A stretch of DNA of 25,846 bases, taken from positions 1-25,846 of the forward strand of contig JAEZRM010000111.1 in assembly GCA_023412805.1 (NCBI GenBank), read 5' to 3'. Of this stretch, positions 23,610 through 25,846 are shown one piece after another. The notes below the pieces were generated by a model, which was not told the origin of the DNA, ran no database searches, and saw only the letters and a program-made list of their open reading frames with translations. Each line of letters starts with the position of its first letter. Position 1 is the stretch's first letter. The stretch comes from Pseudomonadota bacterium (GTDB taxonomy: Bacteria; Pseudomonadota; Alphaproteobacteria; Rhizobiales; Hyphomicrobiaceae). The translations under genes were made by a program, and so were the position numbers.

Positions 23610-24602
23610 TCAGAGACCGCGTGCCGCAGCGAGTGCGGCGAGCGAGGTTTCCGGGCGCGCGCCAATGTGGCTGATGATCTCGCCAGCCGCGAGGCTGCCG
23701 AGATGACCACACGTGTCGAGCGGCTTGCCGTTCGTATAGCCGTAGAGGAAGCCTGCGGCGTAGAGATCGCCGGCTCCCGTCGTATCGATGACCTGCCGGA
23801 TGGGTGCTGCGGGCACGCTCACGGCCTTGTCGCCCTTGAAGATGACGGATCCCTTGGCGCTTCGCGTGAGCACGGCGACCTTGGCATCGCTCTTGGCCTG
23901 GCGCGCGGCTTCCTCGAAGGTAGCGGCGCTGTAGAGCGCCATGATCTCGGATTCGTTGGCGAACAGAATGTCGACGCGGTGGCGGATAAGCTCCAGGAAC
24001 TCGATGCGATGACGGTCGACGCAGAAGCCATCGGAGAGCGTCAGTGCCACCTCGCGGCCGGCGCGCTCGGCCATGTCGGCCGCGTGACGGAACGCGGCCT
24101 GAGCATCGGGGCGGTCGAAGAGATAGCCTTCGAGATAGAGGATACGGGAGGCCGCAATGAGCTCGGCATCGACGTCACGCGGGCTGAGCTCCGGGCTAAC
24201 GCCGAGAAACGTGTTCATGGTGCGCTGGCCGTCCGGCGTCACGAGGATCAGCGAGCGCGCCGTCGGTGCGCCGCCTGTGGAGGCCGGCGTGTCGAAGGCG
24301 ACGCCCGCCGCGCGGATGTCATGACGGAAGATCGTCCCGAAGTCGTCCTCGGAGACTTTGCCGACGAAGGCGGATTTGCCGCCGAGCGAGGCAATGCCGA
24401 CCATGGTGTTGGCGGCCGAGCCGCCGGAGATTTCAACGGCCGGACCCATCTCTTGATAGAGATGCGAGACGCGATCCGCATCGACCAGCATCATGTGGCC
24501 CTTGGCCAGATCGTGCTTGATGAGGAAGTCGTTCTTGCAGCGGCCAATGATGTCAACGATGGCATTGCCGATGCCCACGACATCATGCTCGATCTTGGCC
24601 AT
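23610..24602 (-). CDS. PfkB-family kinase, probable adenosine kinase
   Basis: Cytosolic ribokinase-fold kinase of 330 residues, matching the proteobacterial adenosine kinase group that converts adenosine to AMP. The N-terminus has GIGNAIVDIIG. The PfkB first signature region GGSAANTMVGIASLGG (about 60-75) and GKVSEDDFG follow. The catalytic and anion-hole motif is DTTGAGDLYAAGFLYG, with the catalytic Asp in GAGD. FANESEIMALY is the conserved NExE-like metal site. The substrate is inferred from overall resemblance, and other nucleoside or sugar kinases of this fold are possible. The gene lies in the same direction as holA and the basic protein gene, with 109- and 149-base gaps, so they may or may not share transcripts. 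The gap 23461-23609 shows no clear regulatory element. Confidence 0.88.
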   Translation of the reverse strand: MAKIEHDVVGIGNAIVDIIGRCKNDFLIKHDLAKGHMMLVDADRVSHLYQEMGPAVEISGGSAANTMVGIASLGGKSAFVGKVSEDDFGTIFRHDIRAAGVAFDTPASTGGAPTARSLILVTPDGQRTMNTFLGVSPELSPRDVDAELIAASRILYLEGYLFDRPDAQAAFRHAADMAERAGREVALTLSDGFCVDRHRIEFLELIRHRVDILFANESEIMALYSAATFEEAARQAKSDAKVAVLTRSAKGSVIFKGDKAVSVPAAPIRQVIDTTGAGDLYAAGFLYGYTNGKPLDTCGHLGSLAAGEIISHIGARPETSLAALAAARGL

Positions 24603-24711
24603 GGAAGGGTCCCCCGCGTTCTCTGTGGGGCCGCACTATCATGCCCGGGGTTGTTGGAGCAAGCCGGCTAGCATTGCTCTCCCATCAAATCAGTCAATTA
24701 TCTCAACGCGC

Positions 24712-25758
24712 TCAAGTTCGCGGCGCTGACATGTCGCGGGTGGCGGCCAAGCGGGAAAGCTCCATGAGCAGGCGCTCGGCATGAGCATCCTCGAGGCTCG
24801 ATGCCGTGCGGGCAGCGAGCGCGCTGGCACGGATGCGGGCCACGGCCGCGGCCAGTTTCGAAGACGACCAGCGGCGGCACTGCGCCTCGACGGCCGCGCG
24901 GCGCTTGAAGTGCAGGGGTGGGCGGATCTGGCGCATGGCCTCATCCATGCTCCGCCCGCCTTCGATGGCGCCGCGAATGCGATGCAGGCGCGCAAAATGC
25001 CACTGCACGGCGGCGATCACGGATTGCGCGCCTTCACCCGAGGCAAGCAGGCGCTGGCAGCCTTCGATCGCGCGCGTGCCGTCGCCGGCGGCGGCCGCAT
25101 CGATGATGCGATCCATGGCGAGCTCCGACGCATCACCCACTATCGCCTCGATGTCCTCGGCCTGGACGGTGCCGCGCCCGGCGGCATAGAGCGCGAGTTT
25201 CTCCACTTCACCGCGCGAGAGCCCACGGTCGGCACCGAGACGCGCGATGAGCATCTCGCGCGCGTCGGGCGTGAGGGAGAGGCGGTGCGCGCCGAGAACC
25301 TCGTTGATCATGGCATCGAGCGACAGCGCGTCATCGCCGAAGCAGGGGATTGCCGCGGCGTGCCCCGACTTCTCGAACGCCGCGCGCGCAGCGTCATCGG
25401 GGCGAAGGTTGCCGCCCTCGACGATCAGCACGCCAGCAAGCTGTGGGCCATCGAGAATGCCGCGCAGGAGCGCGCCCGTGACGCGCCGGCTCATGGTCGT
25501 GCGCACGATCTTGCGTCCGCCGAACATGGGGAGTGTCAGCAACTCCACGGAGAGGCGTTCGCTGTCATCTTCCAGCTCGGAATCATCAATGCGCACTATC
25601 TCGCCGGGCGGCTTGTCGCGCGCGGCAAGCGATTGCGCGAGTCGCACGGCGCGTTCGCTCACGAGGCCCGTATCGCTGCCATAGATGAGGAAAGCGGTGA
25701 GCCCGGGATCGGGCCGCGTAAGGACGGCGTTGGCTTGCTGAGCTTTGATGGCAACCAT
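24712..25758 (-). CDS. holA: DNA polymerase III delta subunit
   Basis: Subunit of the clamp loader that opens the beta sliding clamp during replication, 348 residues, the normal size. AAA+-like domain I contains FLIYGSDTGLVSERAVRL (residues 23-40) and the delta hallmark LSVELLTLPMFGGRKIV, the loop that contacts the clamp. Later segments GADRGLSRGEVEKLALYAAG and VGDASELAMDRIIDAAAAGD are typical of domains II and III. The ATG at 25758 gives the standard MVAIK start, though no good ribosome site precedes it. In Rhizobiales holA usually follows leuS and lptE; here the 88 bases upstream hold a palindromic repeat and no visible gene end. Confidence 0.95.
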   Translation of the reverse strand: MVAIKAQQANAVLTRPDPGLTAFLIYGSDTGLVSERAVRLAQSLAARDKPPGEIVRIDDSELEDDSERLSVELLTLPMFGGRKIVRTTMSRRVTGALLRGILDGPQLAGVLIVEGGNLRPDDAARAAFEKSGHAAAIPCFGDDALSLDAMINEVLGAHRLSLTPDAREMLIARLGADRGLSRGEVEKLALYAAGRGTVQAEDIEAIVGDASELAMDRIIDAAAAGDGTRAIEGCQRLLASGEGAQSVIAAVQWHFARLHRIRGAIEGGRSMDEAMRQIRPPLHFKRRAAVEAQCRRWSSSKLAAAVARIRASALAARTASSLEDAHAERLLMELSRLAATRDMSAPRT

Positions 25759-25800
25759 GGGGGGCGGCGATGCTCGGTTAGTTGGGCGACGCCTCTTTCC

Positions 25801-25828
25801 CCTTCTCCCCGTTCTTACGGGGAGAAGG
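25801..25828. repeat. Palindromic intergenic repeat, truncated or partial at the window edge
   Basis: CCTTCTCCCCGT (25801-25812) and ACGGGGAGAAGG (25817-25828) form a perfect 12-base stem around TCTT, followed by TCGGGATGAGGGG. This pattern resembles the dispersed CCTTCTCCCC-type palindromes found many times in intergenic regions of Hyphomicrobiales genomes (from memory). No second copy occurs in this window, and the element may continue beyond the right edge. Confidence 0.7.
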
Positions 25829-25846
25829 TCGGGATGAGGGGCGGCG

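Overview
The window is high-GC DNA, almost fully coding on both strands, and reads as a chromosomal segment of an alphaproteobacterium, most likely order Hyphomicrobiales (Rhizobiales). The pointers are a DUF2852 protein, an LdtR-like MarR regulator, the long PstC and PstA forms usual in that order, a hisE-coaA pair, an extensin-like DD-peptidase-fold protein, and at the right end a palindromic repeat of the type scattered through such genomes. I see no tRNA, rRNA, CRISPR array, insertion sequence or prophage, and no stretch over 300 bases without a gene.

Left end (1-3098): the end of an archaic chaperone-usher (Csu or sigma-type) fimbrial operon, with an outer-membrane usher cut by the window edge and a two-domain spore-coat-U-like tip adhesin overlapping it by 4 bases. 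Next (3112-6035) come divergent genes for class II fumarase and a Glu/Leu-family dehydrogenase. The leader of the dehydrogenase holds mutually exclusive inverted repeats, which I consider the best candidate for an undescribed regulatory element here. A divergent MFS exporter and TetR regulator follow (6025-8076), then a DUF2852 membrane protein whose promoter carries a palindrome, AqpZ, a BenE-type carrier and a divergent FMN-dependent 2-hydroxyacid dehydrogenase of the mandelate/lactate type (8251-12205).

Middle (12213-15542): an unrecognised membrane-anchored protein, an extensin-like envelope protein with four exact-period 13-residue repeats and a long Ala/Lys-rich insertion splitting its metal-binding motifs, and a 3-hydroxyisobutyryl-CoA hydrolase-like protein in which the second catalytic acid appears as Asn.

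Right half: an LdtR-like MarR regulator converges on a pstSCAB phosphate-uptake operon (16296-21315). The operon has a plausible Pho box before pstS and a strong hairpin between pstS and pstC, but no phoU, phoB or phoR in the window. Divergent from it are hisE and coaA. The segment closes with a basic Lys/Ser/Ala-rich protein of unknown function, a PfkB-family adenosine kinase and the DNA polymerase III delta subunit.

Most of the window is ordinary housekeeping and transport. The unusual signals are in leaders and in individual protein architectures rather than in a new multi-gene system.
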